Shown here in pieces: positions 51,394 to 60,118 of a stretch of DNA of 64,000 nucleotides. Under the pieces are notes generated by a model that searched no databases, was not told the DNA's origin, and saw nothing but the letters and a program-made list of their open reading frames with translations. This DNA is from Streptomyces canus (GTDB taxonomy: Bacteria > Actinomycetota > Actinomycetes > Streptomycetales > Streptomycetaceae), in contig NZ_JAUSYQ010000002.1 in the NCBI RefSeq assembly GCF_030816965.1, forward strand, positions 9,476,001-9,540,000, read 5' to 3'. Both the position numbers and the translations under genes were made by a program. Each line of letters opens with the position of its first letter. The first letter of the stretch is position 1.

Positions 51394-52320
51394 GTGCTGG
51401 CCCTGGACGGCGTCTACCCCTTCGAGCTGGGCATCCCCAGCCGGATCCTCGGCGCCGCCGACGGCCGGTACGACGTGCTGACCTGTTCGGTCGACGGTCG
51501 ATCGGTGCGCAGCAACGCCGACTTCACCATCGGCGTCGAGCACGGGCCGGGGATCCTGGCCACCGCCGACACCGTGGTGATCACCCCCGTCTCGCCGGAG
51601 CGGATGCCCGCCGAGCTCCCGGAGGAGGTGCGCGAGGCCCTCGCGTACGTCCGGCCCGACGCCCGGATCGTCTCCATCTGCACCGGCGCCTTCGTCCTCG
51701 CCGCGGCCGGTCTCCTGGACGGCCGCCGGGCGACCACCCACTGGCAGCTCGCCGGCCGCTTCCGGAGCATGTTCCCGCACATCGACCTCGACCCCGACGT
51801 GCTCTTCGTCGACGACGGCCGCATCCTCACCTCGGCCGGAGCCGCCTCCGGCGTGGACGTCTGCCTGCACCTCGTCCGCAAGGACCACGGCAGCGAACTC
51901 GCCAACGCCGTCGCGCGCCGCTGTGTGGTCCCGCCGTTCCGGGACGGCGGCCAGGCCCAGTACATCGAGCAGCCGGTCCCGGAACAGGGCGCCGCGAGTA
52001 CCGCCGGGACCCGCGCCTGGGCGCTGGAGCGCCTCGACGAGTCCCTGACCCTGGCCGACCTCGCCGCCCACGCCCGGATGAGCCTGCGCACCTTCGCCCG
52101 CCGCTTCAACGACGAGGTGGGCATGAGCCCCGGCCGCTGGCTCATCCAGCAGCGCGTCGCCTGGGCCCGGCACCTCCTGGAGTCCAGCGACCTGGCTGTC
52201 GACCAGATCGCCGGCCGCGTCGGGTTCGCCACGGGCGCGTCCCTGCGACAGCACCTGCACGCGGCGATCGGGGTGTCACCGCAGGTGTACCGTCGCACGT
52301 TCCAGACGGCGGCGCGCTGA
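51394..52320 (+). CDS. GlxA-family transcriptional regulator, 5' end altered by IS remnant
   Basis: About 308 residues: a DJ-1/PfpI-like domain (VYPFELGIPSRILGA, IVSICTGAFVLAAAGLLDGRRATTHW in blocks) and a C-terminal AraC helix-turn-helix pair (SLTLADLAAHARMSLRTFARRF, VDQIAGRVGFATGASLRQHLHA). Relatives start with about five residues before VLALDG; here the IS end abuts that point. In-frame choices are GTG 51394 (loses those residues) or GTG 51334 inside the IS remnant. The ATG at 51383 is out of frame. Expression may therefore be lost or altered. In relatives such regulators often face an oxidoreductase gene, as here. Confidence 0.78.
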   Translation: MLALDGVYPFELGIPSRILGAADGRYDVLTCSVDGRSVRSNADFTIGVEHGPGILATADTVVITPVSPERMPAELPEEVREALAYVRPDARIVSICTGAFVLAAAGLLDGRRATTHWQLAGRFRSMFPHIDLDPDVLFVDDGRILTSAGAASGVDVCLHLVRKDHGSELANAVARRCVVPPFRDGGQAQYIEQPVPEQGAASTAGTRAWALERLDESLTLADLAAHARMSLRTFARRFNDEVGMSPGRWLIQQRVAWARHLLESSDLAVDQIAGRVGFATGASLRQHLHAAIGVSPQVYRRTFQTAAR

Positions 52321-52381
52321 ACGTTCCGGTGCCCCGCGGCGTCGAAGGATCATGAGAGCAGGCGGAGCAACGGGGGCCGGG

Positions 52382-53221
52382 ATGCGCAAAGGGCTGACGG
52401 CGGTGCTGGGTGCGGTGCTGGTCATGGTGGTCGTGGGGTGTGACTCCGGGGACGACGTGGTCGTCGACGGTACGGTGCCGAGCGCGCCCTATGACGGACC
52501 ACTGAATGTCCCCACGAAGGAACTGGACGAGCACACCCCGCAGGCGCTGCGGCTTGCCTCCGGGGCCGCGGGCCGAGCCCTGGAGTGCGCCGGGGAGATC
52601 TACAACGGCAACGGCCCCGACGGCTGGAGCAGGGACGACGGCGGGGACAGCCCGGAGGAAGGACTGAAGCTGTACTTCGGCCTGTTCGACCCGGGCGACC
52701 CCCGATCCGGCTACCGCGTCGAGCGCCGGGAGACGGACCGCGTGCTGTACTCCTACGACGTCGACGGGCGGACCAAAGTGGCGGTCGTGGTCGCCAAGGA
52801 CCAGCAGGACAGGCCCGGTTGGGGCCCGGAGACCAGCGCGTCCTGCGATCCTTCCGAACTCCCGGCCGACTGGACCGACTCCCACGGCTACGAGATCTGG
52901 ACCGGCCGCGTGGGCGAGCGGGTGCCCACCACCGAGGTGAGCAGCGGTCCCGGAGACGACCACTGCGGCTGGGGTGAGGTGCACTTCCTGGACCTCGGGG
53001 AACGGATGTACGCCCGCGACCCCGAGGGCCTGCTCGACTCCGGCACGCTCACCACGGCCTACGACGGCTCGGCCGGCATGCCGGCCGGCGCCCACGACAC
53101 CGGATACCGGTACGAGGACCGGCAGTTGTGGCTGACCGACGACCGACGCACGGCGTACGTCCGCACAGCTGACGGCGTGGAGGCCTGGCCCCAGCTCAAG
53201 GAACACCTGGCCTGCATGTGA
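52382..53221 (+). CDS. Putative lipoprotein, unknown function
   Basis: A 279-residue protein with a lipoprotein signal (AVLVMVVVGC, cysteine 20). The mature part is acidic, with tryptophan- and tyrosine-rich strands (EEGLKLYFGLFDPGDPRSGYRV in blocks, VLYSYDVDGRTKVAVVVAKD, HGYEIWTGRVGERV). Six cysteines in the mature part could form disulfides. I recognise no family. It stands alone between the GlxA regulator and a convergent TetR gene, seven bases from the latter's stop. Confidence 0.72.
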   Translation: MRKGLTAVLGAVLVMVVVGCDSGDDVVVDGTVPSAPYDGPLNVPTKELDEHTPQALRLASGAAGRALECAGEIYNGNGPDGWSRDDGGDSPEEGLKLYFGLFDPGDPRSGYRVERRETDRVLYSYDVDGRTKVAVVVAKDQQDRPGWGPETSASCDPSELPADWTDSHGYEIWTGRVGERVPTTEVSSGPGDDHCGWGEVHFLDLGERMYARDPEGLLDSGTLTTAYDGSAGMPAGAHDTGYRYEDRQLWLTDDRRTAYVRTADGVEAWPQLKEHLACM

Positions 53222-53228
53222 TCCGGCC

Positions 53229-53792
53229 TCACCGGCTCGCGTGCAGCGCGACCAGCAACTGCCAGACCTGGTCGGCGATGTCGGCCGCGGTGGCGTCGAG
53301 CAGGCCGTGCAGCCAGTCGGCCAGTACGCCGGCGAAGGTGGCGGCGACCGCGGAGGCGACCAGGGGAGCGTCCGCCGCGCCCGCGAGCTCGCGCTCCCGA
53401 AGGCTGTAGGCCCTCAGGTCCCGGTGCAGGACCCTGCCGAGGGGGCCGCCGCCGCCCGGTGCGAGCAGGGACCGGTACAGGGCGGTGTGCGGGGTGAGCG
53501 AGCCGAAGAACTCCGCGAGCGCGGGCGGCGCGTGCACCGGATCCGGCCGCCCGCGCCAGGCGTGCAGCGCCTCCACGGCGTCCCGTACGACGTCCGCGCA
53601 GGCGTCGACGGCGAGCGCCTCCAGGCCGTCGTAGTGCACGTAGAAGGTCGCCCGCCCGACCCCGGCCCGCCGCACCAGCGCAGCCACGCCGACCTCCTCC
53701 AGCGGCCGTTCGGCGCACTCCGCGAGCAGCGCCTCCCGCAGCCGCGCCCGGGTGCGGGCCGCCCGCGGGTCCTCGGGTGCGGCGCGGGTCAC
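53229..53792 (-). CDS. TetR-family regulator, operon with DUF1304 gene
   Basis: A 187-residue TetR regulator: RTRARLREALLAECAERPLEEVGVAALVRRAGVGRATFYVHYDG (in blocks) is the helix-turn-helix, followed by an all-helical ligand domain. GTG start at 53792 overlaps the DUF1304 stop by four bases, so the two are translationally coupled. It probably autoregulates through the two GGAC/GTCC palindromes upstream of DUF1304. Confidence 0.86.
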   Translation of the reverse strand: MTRAAPEDPRAARTRARLREALLAECAERPLEEVGVAALVRRAGVGRATFYVHYDGLEALAVDACADVVRDAVEALHAWRGRPDPVHAPPALAEFFGSLTPHTALYRSLLAPGGGGPLGRVLHRDLRAYSLRERELAGAADAPLVASAVAATFAGVLADWLHGLLDATAADIADQVWQLLVALHASR

Positions 53793-54151
53793 TGCGCTAC
53801 GAGCACGGCGGCCAGGGCGAGTGCGCCGGGCAGCGCCTGAGCGGCGAGGATCCGGACGTTGGCGGTGACGGCGCCGTACACACCCGCGACGATCACGCAC
53901 ACCAGGAAGAAGACCTGCGCCCGGAACCCGGTCGGATCCCCCGCCACGAGCCCCCACACGAGTCCCGCCGCGAGGAACCCGTTGTACAGCCCCTGGTTGC
54001 CGGCCAGGGCGGCGGTGGCCCGGGCCATCTCCCGGTCGAAGCCGTGAAAGGACATCCCCGGTTTCTTCTGCCACAGGAACATCTCCATCACCAGGATGTA
54101 GACGTGCAGCGCCGTCACCAGGGCGACCAGCACATTGGCCAGGATCTCCAT
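53789..54151 (-). CDS. DUF1304 membrane protein
   Basis: A 120-residue protein with four transmembrane helices. It begins MEILANVLVALVTALHVYILVMEMFLW and has the family motif GNQGLYNGFLAAGLVWG. DUF1304 proteins are of unknown function and often paired with a TetR gene. GGGGAAGC sits just before the ATG. First gene of a two-gene unit. Confidence 0.88.
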   Translation of the reverse strand: MEILANVLVALVTALHVYILVMEMFLWQKKPGMSFHGFDREMARATAALAGNQGLYNGFLAAGLVWGLVAGDPTGFRAQVFFLVCVIVAGVYGAVTANVRILAAQALPGALALAAVLVAQ

Positions 54152-54169
54152 CAGCTTCCCCTACTTCTT

Positions 54170-54202
54170 GGACGTGTGTCCACTATAACTGGACAGCTGT
54201 CC
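54170..54202. promoter_or_regulatory. Two TetR operator candidates around a -10 box
   Basis: GGACAGCTGTCC (54191-54202) is a perfect 12-bp palindrome; GGACGTGTGTCC (54170-54181) is a close second copy, 21 bases centre to centre. Between them, on the minus strand, TATAGT is a good -10 box for the DUF1304-TetR unit, so binding would occlude polymerase. Confidence 0.72.
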
Positions 54203-54242
54203 TGGAAGTCCTCTGTCAGTGCCGACCGCTAGCGTGCGCGCC

Positions 54243-54776
54243 ATGACCGATCACAACCTGACCGTCCGCCGCGCCCGTCCCGACGACATCCCGGGCCTGG
54301 TCGCCTCCAGCGCGGGTCTGTTCGCCGAGGACGCCGGAACCAGGGATGCGAGCGTCAACATCGACTGGCCGCGCGAGCACGGGGCCGCGTCGTACACGCA
54401 GGCCCTCGCGGACCCGGCGCGGCTCGTCCTGGTGGTGGTTCACGACGGTGAGGTGGTCGGACACCTGACGGGATCCCTGACCGAACCTTCGCCCGTGCGG
54501 CCCGTCAAGTCGGCGACTCTGAACAGCCTGTACGTCCGCCCGGCCCATCGGCGTTCGCGGGTGGGCGGGCGGTTGGTGGAGGAGTTCCTGGCCTGGGCCG
54601 GGGCCGAGGGGGCCGCGCAGGCGGAGGTCAGCGCCTACTCGGCCAACCCGGACGCGATCCGCTTCTACGAGCGCCAGGGGTTCGGGGCCCAGGCCGTCAC
54701 GTTGCGGTACGACCTCGGCGGAAACGCGAAGGTGGAATCCGGTGGGAACGGCCAGACTGATGCCCTCAGCCGATGA
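54243..54776 (+). CDS. GNAT-family N-acetyltransferase
   Basis: A 177-residue acetyltransferase. The fold is shown by LTVRRARPDDIPGLV at the start, the acetyl-CoA segment VRPAHRRSRVGGRLVEEFLAWA (R/Q-x-x-G-x-G/A variant in blocks) and the end SANPDAIRFYERQGFGAQ. Substrate unknown. ATG 54243 begins at MTDHNL; an ATG 24 bases earlier is unlikely. It lies 22 bases before the PPOX gene, probably co-transcribed. Confidence 0.86.
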   Translation: MTDHNLTVRRARPDDIPGLVASSAGLFAEDAGTRDASVNIDWPREHGAASYTQALADPARLVLVVVHDGEVVGHLTGSLTEPSPVRPVKSATLNSLYVRPAHRRSRVGGRLVEEFLAWAGAEGAAQAEVSAYSANPDAIRFYERQGFGAQAVTLRYDLGGNAKVESGGNGQTDALSR

Positions 54777-54798
54777 TCCAGCAGGAGGACGCCCGCCG

Positions 54799-55266
54799 AT
54801 GGCCGCACAGCCCGCACGCTCCGCCGAGCAGCGTAAGCAGGACACCCTGAACCGACTGGAACACGACGAGGACGTCTGGGTCGCCACCGCTCCGGACGAC
54901 AGCTCGGGGGTGCCGTATCTCGTCCCGCTCTCGTTCCTCTGGGACGGCTCCACCATCCTCCTGGCCACCCCGGCCAACAGCCCCACCGGCCGTAACCTGA
55001 AGGCGACCGGCAGGGTGCGCCTCGGCCTCGGGCCCACCCGGGACGTCGTGATGATCGAGGGCACCGTCGACACCGTCACCCAGGCCGAACTGACCGGCGA
55101 GGAGGGGGACCGGTTCGCCGCACGAACCGGCTTCGACCCCCGCCGACTCACCACGCCCTACCTGTACTTCAGGGTCCACCCGCAGCGGGTGCAGGCCTGG
55201 CGGGAGGCCGATGAGCTCATGGGGCGTGAGCTGATGTCGGAGGGACAGTGGCTGGTCGCCGACTGA
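54799..55266 (+). CDS. Pyridoxamine 5'-phosphate oxidase-family flavin protein
   Basis: A 155-residue split-barrel protein (DVWVATAPDDSSGVPYLVPLSFLWDGSTILLATP in blocks, TGRVRLGLGPTRDVVMIEGTVD). This family binds FMN or F420. GGAGG lies 11 bases before the ATG. It could be an F420-dependent reductase, since the genome also appears to have a Ddn-type enzyme nearby, but cofactor choice cannot be read by eye. Confidence 0.84.
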   Translation: MAAQPARSAEQRKQDTLNRLEHDEDVWVATAPDDSSGVPYLVPLSFLWDGSTILLATPANSPTGRNLKATGRVRLGLGPTRDVVMIEGTVDTVTQAELTGEEGDRFAARTGFDPRRLTTPYLYFRVHPQRVQAWREADELMGRELMSEGQWLVAD

Positions 55267-55344
55267 ATCGGCCGTGCCGGGATATCCGCAAGGTACAAGG
55301 CCGCGGGGCGCCAACACCCCGTGGCCGAACCCTTCGGAGGAGAC

Positions 55345-55737
55345 ATGGCACTGGTGAAAGCGGGGGTCGTCGTGCTCGACTGTGCCGAGCCCGAGAAGCT
55401 CGCCGTGTTCTACAAGGAGCTGCTGGGCGCCGAGGAGACGGACGCGACCGCCAACCGCGTGGAGATCAGGGGCGCGGACGGCTTCCGGCTCGGGTTCCGC
55501 CGCGACGTGAACGCGACACCGCCGAGCTGGCCCCGTCCCGAGAACTCCCTCCAGGCCCACATCGACTTCGTCGTGGACGACCTGGACGCGACGGAGCGCA
55601 AGGTGGTGGAGCTCGGCGGGCGCCCACTGGAGACGAAGGACCCCTCGGGGCCGTACGAGGAACGCGGCTACGCCGACCCCGCCGGCCACTCCTTCACCCT
55701 GCGCATGGTCACACCGACCGCGCCCAAACAGGGCTGA
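55345..55737 (+). CDS. VOC-family (glyoxalase/bleomycin resistance fold) protein
   Basis: A 130-residue protein with the two paired beta-alpha-beta-beta-beta modules of the VOC superfamily (VVLDCAEPEKLAVFYKELLGAEE in blocks; HIDFVVDDLDATERKVVELGG; YADPAGHSFTLRMV). Whether it binds metal or substrate is unclear. GGAGGAG is just upstream of the ATG. It converges on the DUF4235 gene, one base apart. Confidence 0.85.
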   Translation: MALVKAGVVVLDCAEPEKLAVFYKELLGAEETDATANRVEIRGADGFRLGFRRDVNATPPSWPRPENSLQAHIDFVVDDLDATERKVVELGGRPLETKDPSGPYEERGYADPAGHSFTLRMVTPTAPKQG

Positions 55738-55738
55738 G

Positions 55739-56035
55739 TCAGTCCCGGCCGCCCTTCTCGGAGGCCGGCCAGGTGCCGGTGGACCGCTCGATGGCCTTTG
55801 CGCCCGTGCGGTCCACTGCACTGCGCACCGCGGCGAAGATGGCGCCCTGGATGGCGGCCGCCAGGAGGATCTCCCCCCAGCCGCGGTCCCGGTCCAGGGC
55901 GTCGGGCGCGTCCTCCTCGTGACGGATCGCCATCCAGGTCTTGCGGAACGCGAGTCCCGCGAGCCAACCGCTCGACCAGCCGAGGACGAATCCGAGGGGC
56001 TGGTAGGCGAGGGGCAGCTTCTTCTTCTTGGCCAT
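55739..56035 (-). CDS. DUF4235 small membrane protein
   Basis: A 98-residue protein: a lysine-rich start (MAKKKKLPLAYQP), a hydrophobic hairpin (FVLGWSSGWLAGLAF) and a second membrane segment (EILLAAAIQGAIFAAVRS) separated by an acidic stretch. This matches DUF4235, common in actinobacteria and of unknown function. AGGAGAC lies before the ATG. Confidence 0.87.
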   Translation of the reverse strand: MAKKKKLPLAYQPLGFVLGWSSGWLAGLAFRKTWMAIRHEEDAPDALDRDRGWGEILLAAAIQGAIFAAVRSAVDRTGAKAIERSTGTWPASEKGGRD

Positions 56036-56076
56036 GGGGTCTCCTAGGTCGAGTGAGTCGTTGATCGGGGGGGCGA

Positions 56077-57096
56077 TCAGGGCCGTCCCTGTGCCGGAAC
56101 CAGCTCCTGCGGGGGAGGCGGCCCCGGCGGGGACCCGTCGCCGAACGGACGGCCGCCGAGCTCCTCACGGTGATGCGGTGTCAGCCAGCCCGCCAGGTCC
56201 GGCCCGAGCGGCACGATGCCGGTCGGGTTGATGCCGGTGTGCACCTGGTAGTAGTGCCGTTTGATGTGGTCGAAGTCGACGGTGTCGCCGAAGCCCGGCG
56301 TCTGGTAGAGGTCGCGGACGTACGCCCACAGCACCTTGTTCTCCGTCAACTTCCAGCGGTTGCACTTGAAGTGACCGTGGTAGACGGCGTCGAAACGCAC
56401 CAGCGTGGTGAACAGCCGGATGTCCGCCTCCGTGATGGTGTCCCCGACGAGATACCGCTGCCGGGCCAGGCGCAGGGTCAGCAGGTCGAGCCGGCGGAAC
56501 ACGCCCGCGCACGCCTCCTCGTACTCCTCCTGGCCGGTGGCGAAACCCGCCCGGTACACACCGTTGTTGACGTCCTCGTACACCTCCGCCATCACCGTGT
56601 CGATCTCGTCGCGCAACGCCCGCGGATACAGATCGGGCGCGCCCTGACGGTGCAGGGCCGTCCACTCGGTGGCCAGGTCCAGGGTGAGCTGCTGGTAGTC
56701 GTTGGTGACGAGCTTCCCGCTGGGCACGTCCACGAGCGCGGGCACGCTCACCCCGCCCGGATAGTCGCTCTCCCGCCGGTCGTAGGCCTCGCTGAGGTAG
56801 CCGATGCCGAGCACCGGGTCGCGATCGTCCGGGTCCAGGGTGAAACGCCAGCTGCGGTCGTCCTGGATCGGATCGGCGATCGCCATCGACAGCGCGTCCT
56901 CCAGTCCGAGCAGCCGTCGCGAGATCACCGCCCGGCTCGCCCAGGGACAGGCACGGCTGACCACCAGCCGGTAGCGGCCGGCCTCCACCGGCCAGCCGTC
57001 CCGGCCGTCGGCTGTGACCCGGTCCGCGAAATGGCTCTTGGACCGCTTGAACGCCTTCTGGCCGTACGAGCTGTTGCCGTCGTCGGGGCTGCCCAT
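56077..57096 (-). CDS. Glutathione S-transferase-like (glutathionyl-hydroquinone reductase/Xi-class) protein
   Basis: A 339-residue protein of the YqjG/ECM4 family. The catalytic cysteine 50 lies in SRACPWASR, in a thioredoxin-like N-terminal domain, and the GST C-terminal helical domain contains DTITEADIRLFTTLVRFD. In this group the cysteine reduces S-conjugated hydroquinones. Streptomyces use mycothiol, so the physiological thiol is probably mycothiol. GGGAGGAAGC precedes the ATG. It is divergent from the CDF transporter gene. Confidence 0.87.
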   Translation of the reverse strand: MGSPDDGNSSYGQKAFKRSKSHFADRVTADGRDGWPVEAGRYRLVVSRACPWASRAVISRRLLGLEDALSMAIADPIQDDRSWRFTLDPDDRDPVLGIGYLSEAYDRRESDYPGGVSVPALVDVPSGKLVTNDYQQLTLDLATEWTALHRQGAPDLYPRALRDEIDTVMAEVYEDVNNGVYRAGFATGQEEYEEACAGVFRRLDLLTLRLARQRYLVGDTITEADIRLFTTLVRFDAVYHGHFKCNRWKLTENKVLWAYVRDLYQTPGFGDTVDFDHIKRHYYQVHTGINPTGIVPLGPDLAGWLTPHHREELGGRPFGDGSPPGPPPPQELVPAQGRP

Positions 57097-57190
57097 GCTT
57101 CCTCCCGTAGTACGCCTTTCCTGTGGACGCGTTCCCCGTTTTCGGCAGTCGGCACGGTGTGAGTGCCGGGGAGCCGGGCAGTCGGCGAAG

Positions 57191-58162
57191 GTGAGCGGGA
57201 CATCGACGAACAACACAGCGGACCGGAAAACACGCGTCACCGTGCTGGTGGCGCTCGCGGCGAACCTGGTGATCGCGGTCGCCAAGGCCGTCGGCGGCCT
57301 CCTCGCGGGCTCTCCCGCGCTGCTGTCGGAGGCGGCGCACTCCGTCGCGGACAGCCTCAACGAGGTCTTCCTGCTGGCCGCGCTGCGCCGCAGCCGTCGT
57401 CCCGCCGACCGGCGACATCCCTTCGGTTACGGCAAGGAGCGGTTCTTCTGGTCGCTGATCGCCGCCGTCGGGATCTTCGTGATGGGCGGCTGCTTCTCCG
57501 TCTTCCAGGGCATCGAGGCGCTTCGCAACGGCGCCGAGGAAAAGCTCAGCGGCTATGTGGCCGGCCTGATCGTGCTGGGCGTGGCCTTCATCGCCGAGGG
57601 GATCTCGCTCGTGCGGGCACTGCACCAGGTGCACCGGCAGGGCGGGGCCGCCCAGGGCATGCGCGACCCCGCCCTGCGTACGGTCGTCGCCGAGGACGGC
57701 ACGGCGGTGCTCGGCGTGACCCTCGCCATGGCCGGAATGGTGCTGCACATGGTCACCGGGCAGGTCGTGTGGGAGGCGTCCGCCTCACTGGCCATCGGTG
57801 TGCTGCTCGTCTACGTGGCCTACCGGCTCGGACGCGAGGCCAAGGGACAGCTGATCGGTGAGGCCGCCGACCCGGAGGCCAGCGCCCGGATCAGGGCCCT
57901 GCTGGACGCACAGCCCGAGATCGACAGCGTGGAGGCGCTGTTCACCATGAAGATGGGGCTGGACTCGGTCCTGGTGGCCGCCCGTGTGGACCTGGTGCCG
58001 GGCCTGGACAGCGAACGGGTCGAGGAGGTCGCCGTACGCATCAAGCGGTCCGTCGCCCGGACCGTGTCCGAGGCGGACCAGATCTTCCTCGACGTGACCG
58101 ACCGGCCGGCCGAGGAGGCACGAGAAAGCCCCGCCGCGACGGGGGAACGCGGCGGGGCCTGA
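57191..58162 (+). CDS. Cation diffusion facilitator (CDF) metal exporter
   Basis: A 323-residue CDF transporter: six helices including VLVALAANLVIAVAKAVGGLLAG and SEAAHSVADSLNEVFLL, where the HxxxD pair (histidine and aspartate) binds metal, and a second site VVAEDGTAVLGV. The C-terminal cytoplasmic ferredoxin-like domain spans about 205-300. Zinc, manganese or iron export is likely; the metal is not specified. GTG start at 57191. Its final codons form a terminator hairpin. Confidence 0.87.
   Translation: MSGTSTNNTADRKTRVTVLVALAANLVIAVAKAVGGLLAGSPALLSEAAHSVADSLNEVFLLAALRRSRRPADRRHPFGYGKERFFWSLIAAVGIFVMGGCFSVFQGIEALRNGAEEKLSGYVAGLIVLGVAFIAEGISLVRALHQVHRQGGAAQGMRDPALRTVVAEDGTAVLGVTLAMAGMVLHMVTGQVVWEASASLAIGVLLVYVAYRLGREAKGQLIGEAADPEASARIRALLDAQPEIDSVEALFTMKMGLDSVLVAARVDLVPGLDSERVEEVAVRIKRSVARTVSEADQIFLDVTDRPAEEARESPAATGERGGA
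58128..58158 (+). terminator. Terminator hairpin embedded in the 3' end of the CDF gene
   Basis: GCCCCGCCGCG (58128-58138) pairs perfectly with CGCGGCGGGGC (58148-58158), an 11-bp stem with a nine-base loop, ending two bases before the stop codon is complete. No T run follows, as is common in Streptomyces. Confidence 0.6.
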
Positions 58163-58225
58163 CGCACGGGTGCCCGGCCGAAACCGGTTCATGCGTCTTC
58201 GACGGAAGATTTTCCTGAAGGTCGC

Positions 58226-58675
58226 TCAGTTCTCTTCGGCGGGCTCCAGAACGAAGACCGGGATCACCCGGTCCGTCTTCTTCTGGTAGTCGGCGTACGG
58301 CGGGTACGCGGCGACGGCCCGCTCCCACCACTCGTCCTTCTCCGCGCCGGTGACCTCGCGGGCCGTGAAGTCCCGCTTGACCGGGCCGTCCTGGAGCTCG
58401 ACATGCGGGTGGGCCTTGACGTTGTGGTACCAGACCGGGTGCTTGGGCGCGCCGCCCAGCGAGGCGACCACCGCGTAACGCCCGTCGTGCTCGACACGCA
58501 TCAGGGGGGTCTTGCGGATGCTGCCGCTCTTCACGCCCCGGGTGGTCAGCACGATGACCGGCATCCCCGTGTCCATGAGCGTGTTCCCCTTGGTGCCGCC
58601 GGAGCTCTCGTACAGCTCCACCTGCTCACGCACCCACTGGGTCGGGCTGGGCTCGTACTCGCCCTCAAGAGGCAT
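58226..58675 (-). CDS. F420-dependent nitroreductase-family (Ddn-like) protein
   Basis: A 149-residue split-barrel protein of the deazaflavin-dependent nitroreductase family: [49 protein letters not shown] (in blocks) is the family core, with the K-HP-WYHN motif that contacts F420. These enzymes reduce quinones and nitro compounds with reduced F420. GAGGAG lies before ATG 58675; a longer frame reaches 58861 without homology. Confidence 0.88.
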   Translation of the reverse strand: MPLEGEYEPSPTQWVREQVELYESSGGTKGNTLMDTGMPVIVLTTRGVKSGSIRKTPLMRVEHDGRYAVVASLGGAPKHPVWYHNVKAHPHVELQDGPVKRDFTAREVTGAEKDEWWERAVAAYPPYADYQKKTDRVIPVFVLEPAEEN

Positions 58676-58797
58676 GGTTTCCGTCTCCTCGTCGTCTGGT
58701 ACGGGGTTCTCGCAGTCAACTGAAACACCGTCCTGAACGGGAATCATCCCCACGCACGTGGTGGTACACCCGGGGCCACCCGACGGCGTCGATCTCC

Positions 58798-58863
58798 GGC
58801 CAGATTGCCTCCGCCACCGATCTGGCCGAACTTCTCGTCGCCCTATAGATGCCCCGAGCATCT
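58798..58863. promoter_or_regulatory. Inverted repeats in the P450-ferredoxin promoter
   Basis: GGCCAGAT (58798-58805) pairs with ATCTGGCC (58820-58827), and AGATGC (58847-58852) with GCATCT (58858-58863). TATAGA at 58844-58849 is a plausible -10 overlapping the second repeat, so that dyad could be an operator. Confidence 0.5.
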
Positions 58864-58906
58864 AATGAAGATCTGCACGACGCACCCTTCGTCTGCGAGG
58901 TCTTCC

Positions 58907-60106
58907 ATGACGGAAACGGAACCTGTCGCCTTCCCCCAGGACCGGACCTGCCCCTACCACCCACCCGCCGGCTACGAACCCCTGCGTGCCGCCCGCCCGC
59001 TGTCCCGGATCACCCTGTTCGACGGCCGTCCGGCCTGGCTGGTCACCGGACACGACACCGCCCGCGCCCTGCTCGCCGACCCCCGGCTGTCCACCGACCG
59101 CACCCGCGACGGTTTCCCCGCGCCCACGGCACGCTTCGCGGCGATCAAGAACCGGAGGACGGCGCTGCTGGGCGTCGACGACCCGGAGCACCGTGTCCAG
59201 CGACGCATGATGGTCCCCAGTTTCACGCTCCGGCGGGCCACCGAACTGCGTCCCCGCATCCAGCGGATCGTCGACGAACGCATCGACGCGATGATCGCCC
59301 ACGGACCTCCCGCCGAGCTGGTGAGCGCCTTCGCGCTGCCCGTCCCGTCGACCGTGATCTGCGCCCTGCTCGGCGTGCCCTACACCGACCACGACTTCTT
59401 CGAAGGGCAGTCCCGGCGGCTGCTGCGCGGGCCCGCGGCTGAGGACGTCATGGACGCCCGCGATCAACTGGAGCAGTACTTCGACGAGTTGATCGACCGC
59501 AAACAGAAACAGCCGGAACCGGGCGACGGCGTACTGGACGAACTCGTCCACCGGCAGCTGCGGGACGGGGAGCTGACCCGCGAGGAACTGATCGCGCTGG
59601 CGATCATCCTGCTGGTCGCCGGTCACGAGACGACCGCCAACATGATCTCGCTCGGCACCTACACCCTCCTCCAACACCCCGACCGGCTGGCCGAGTTGCG
59701 CACCGACCCCGCGCTGATCCCGAACGCGGTCGAGGAACTGATGCGCATGCTGTCGATCGCCGACGGACTGCTGCGGATGGCCCTGGAGGACATCGAGGTG
59801 GCCGGGGCGACGATCCGGGCGGGGGAGGGAGTCGTCTTCTCGACCTCGGTCGTCAACCGCGACGAGGACGTCTACACCGACCCGGACACCCTGGACTGGC
59901 ACCGCCCCGCCCGCCACCACATCGCGTTCGGCTTCGGCATCCACCAGTGCCTCGGCCAGAACCTCGCCCGCGCCGAGCTGGAGATCGCCCTGCGCACCCT
60001 CTTCGACCGGCTGCCCACTCTCCGCCTCGCCGCCCCCGCCGACGAGATCCCCTTCAAACCCGGCGACACGATCCAGGGGATGCTGGAACTCCCCGTGACC
60101 TGGTAA
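58907..60106 (+). CDS. Cytochrome P450, CYP105-like
   Basis: A 399-residue soluble P450 with VAGHETTANMISLG, intact ExxR (EELMR) and haem loop FGFGIHQCLGQNLAR (cysteine near 348). The overall pattern (TCPYHPP start, YTDHDFFE, DGVLDELV) matches the CYP105 family, which is versatile in xenobiotic oxidation. A [3Fe-4S] ferredoxin gene follows after 12 bases and is its natural electron donor. GCGAGG precedes the ATG. Confidence 0.9.
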   Translation: MTETEPVAFPQDRTCPYHPPAGYEPLRAARPLSRITLFDGRPAWLVTGHDTARALLADPRLSTDRTRDGFPAPTARFAAIKNRRTALLGVDDPEHRVQRRMMVPSFTLRRATELRPRIQRIVDERIDAMIAHGPPAELVSAFALPVPSTVICALLGVPYTDHDFFEGQSRRLLRGPAAEDVMDARDQLEQYFDELIDRKQKQPEPGDGVLDELVHRQLRDGELTREELIALAIILLVAGHETTANMISLGTYTLLQHPDRLAELRTDPALIPNAVEELMRMLSIADGLLRMALEDIEVAGATIRAGEGVVFSTSVVNRDEDVYTDPDTLDWHRPARHHIAFGFGIHQCLGQNLARAELEIALRTLFDRLPTLRLAAPADEIPFKPGDTIQGMLELPVTW

Positions 60107-60118
60107 GAGGCTCCGACG

